Source: Thunnus maccoyii (lineage: Eukaryota; Chordata; Actinopteri; Scombriformes; Scombridae). Taken from it: 64,000 nucleotides of DNA. Made by a program: the position numbers and the translations under genes. How positions within the stretch are numbered: the stretch's first letter is position 1; every line of letters starts with the position of its first letter. The stretch covers positions 7,867,990 to 7,931,989 of the forward strand of contig NC_056534.1 of assembly GCF_910596095.1 (NCBI RefSeq), in the 5' to 3' direction. The notes under the pieces were generated by a model. That model was not told the DNA's origin. It ran no database searches and saw only the letters and a program-made list of their open reading frames with translations. This document shows positions 62,176-64,000 of the stretch, piece by piece.

Positions 62176-64000
62176 AAACCAGAGTGATGCGGCACAGTCC
62201 GCTGTTGCAGTGTAGGGACAGGGTCGTTTCTACTCCAACACTCACATGCCATCACAGAGAGATTAATTTTGGCATAAAGAAATATGTTTTGAAGAGATTA
62301 AAAACGAATGGCATGTGAGGGTGGATGTATGAAACTTGCCACTGAACAGAAAAGAGGGAATGGCTGGATGCGAAGTGGAAAGCCTCTGTAAGTTGATGAG
62401 ATTAGTGTAGAGCAGGGGGCTGGGAGGTAGTCAGGTGAAGCATCTGTACATGCTTGTCTCTCAGTCCCCTGTTAGATCCCCATGTGTACTCTCTGCCTTA
62501 CTAGTAGATGTGCAAATAGGCAGGGTGTATATTTGTCTTTGTAGACTAGGCATGCAAAACATGAGTCACCGTAGCTCCCGGTAGTGTTGTAGACTTGTTA
62601 ACCCTCGATGAGATATTCCCTCAGAGTATGACCACACTCCCAGCATCATCAGTCATTAGCCAGACCTCAGCTCCGCGTCAATAAAATCACTCCCATGTCA
62701 GTAAAGTGAGACACCACTTCTACCTTGTTACCCACTCCTTTTTAACCCAGTGTCACCCCCATTCAGACCTTCCTCTAAACAGCTTCAAGTCCAGAAAGGG
62801 GCCTCAATCTATTTATCAATTCCTGGATGTAACACTGTCAACATGTTTCTTTTTCGTGTGTGTATATAGTTTTGTCTTTTTGCTTGCAGATCGTGGCTTT
62901 TATTTAATGCTGGATTTAAAAACCTGACCATGTCTTGACTAGATCAGAGTCTCTTAGCGCAGCTGTTTTGGCCTGTACAAATGCTTTGTTTCTCTTTTTC
63001 TAATAAATATGTCAGTACTCCAAGTGATGTGTGTGATGTGCTTTTTCTAATTTTAATAGAACTTCTCTAGAAAAACACCAGAAGAGCAGCGATCAGAGCC
63101 ACAAGTAAAAATAATTATATTCAATTAATCTGCTAATAATTGTCAGTAGGAAAAGCACAGGTGTAAATAATGAGATTGATAATGGTTTAATCATTTTTCT
63201 AGTGTTGGTACAGGCTCACTCATACAACACAACCTTTGTCAAACACTTTTTCTTTTCCTACTTTGACAAGTGATAAACTTTTTTTAATGAGTCAAAGGTG
63301 ACTTCAAATGTCTAAAACTCAAAAGTATTCAGTTTACTACAATATAAACCAGAGAGAGGCTGCAGATCTTCACATTTAAACACAAGAACCACTGAAAAAT
63401 CACTATTATGACTAATTATCTAAACAGTTACAGATTAATATCCTGTTTAAATTAAAATAAATTGTTTCAGCTCCCAACAAATAATGTCAATACTAAAAGG
63501 CAATAAAAAGTTAATTTCAACAAAGTTGCCCACTCACCTGTTAAACAGGTCTATATTGTCAAATGTAATTCAAGATTCAAGAACCTTTGTCAGTCACATA
63601 ATAACAAATTACATTTTGACACGGCTCAGTTAAAGACAAAAGTAGATAAACAAAACAATAACAAAGGAATACAAAAAGCAGCTCACATCTAATCTGAAAG
63701 TCAATCTGTTAATCTATGACTCAGCTATGGAAAAAGATTGTTTGAAGATTGATTGATTAAAAAATGACATGTTAATGAGCTAAATGTGGGAAAATCATGC
63801 CGTGCTGTTTCCATGTACCTTACAAATATTAACATGTTCCATGTGTGAGTCATAAAGTTCCTGTTGCTAGGGCGTCATCTGGTATTTCAAAGTAATAAGT
63901 AAAATATAATTTGCTGGCGGCAGGAGAGGCGTGTGAACGTTGAGGATTACACTCAGAAGAAAAAAGAAAACAAAGCTGGTAAATGCAAAATATTTGAAAT
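62176..64000. other. atf4 3' UTR and downstream DNA
   Basis: The 3' UTR runs to the AATAAA near 63002. Beyond it the sequence is AT-rich and shows no gene. A fragment near 63570-63615 (caagattcaagaacctttgt, cagtcacataataacaaatt) looks like a dispersed repeat tail. Confidence 0.6.

Noticed and set aside
1-64000. CRISPR arrays, bacterial operons, phage or integron features
   Set aside because: Searched by eye for regularly spaced direct repeats and prokaryotic gene packing; none present. The DNA is vertebrate nuclear sequence.

Overview
The window is genomic DNA of a ray-finned fish, almost certainly a spiny-rayed (percomorph-type) teleost. It is AT-rich, its genes are split by short GT-AG introns, microsatellites are plentiful, and it carries dispersed repeat families typical of teleosts: Tc1/mariner, pogo/Tigger-like, hAT and foldback elements, a DIRS-type retrotransposon remnant and a tRNA-derived SINE. 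The species cannot be named from the sequence.

Six protein-coding genes are supported by exon-by-exon reading. On the minus strand: tmprss6 (matriptase-2; 5' part only, exons at 1205-12787, the remaining LDLR repeats and the protease lie off the left edge), il2rb (IL-2/IL-15 receptor beta; 15369-22208, complete coding region of 635 codons) and mpst (3-mercaptopyruvate sulfurtransferase; 38512-44959, two exons). On the plus strand: rps19bp1 (AROS; 46236-48854), an apolipoprotein-L-like gene (50019-54917) and atf4 (5' leader from about 57970, coding 59508-62175). mpst and rps19bp1 are divergent, with about 1.3 kb between their start codons. Two tRNA-Cys(GCA) genes lie in a tandemly duplicated segment inside a tmprss6 intron.

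From general knowledge of the human genome, TMPRSS6, IL2RB, MPST, RPS19BP1, ATF4 and the APOL cluster all lie on chromosome 22q12-q13, so this is a compacted conserved block. The genes are not one pathway: iron regulation (tmprss6), lymphoid cytokine signalling (il2rb), cysteine/H2S metabolism (mpst), a ribosome/SIRT1-associated nucleolar protein (rps19bp1), an APOL-family membrane protein and the master factor of the integrated stress response (atf4).

The most informative non-genic structure is the atf4 leader. uORF1 has three codons; uORF2 has 67 codons, is assembled across three exons and overlaps the main start codon out of frame, the arrangement used for delayed reinitiation in mammals. 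Other notable points are an internal duplication of a tyrosine-containing module in the Il2rb tail, a DIRS tyrosine-recombinase remnant with its palindromic end structure, and two copies of a long foldback element 20 kb apart. The gene-poor stretch 22.2-38.5 kb is mostly repeat-derived, with a few possible non-coding first exons. I found no clearly novel multi-gene system; this is an ordinary vertebrate locus with interesting regulatory and repeat detail.
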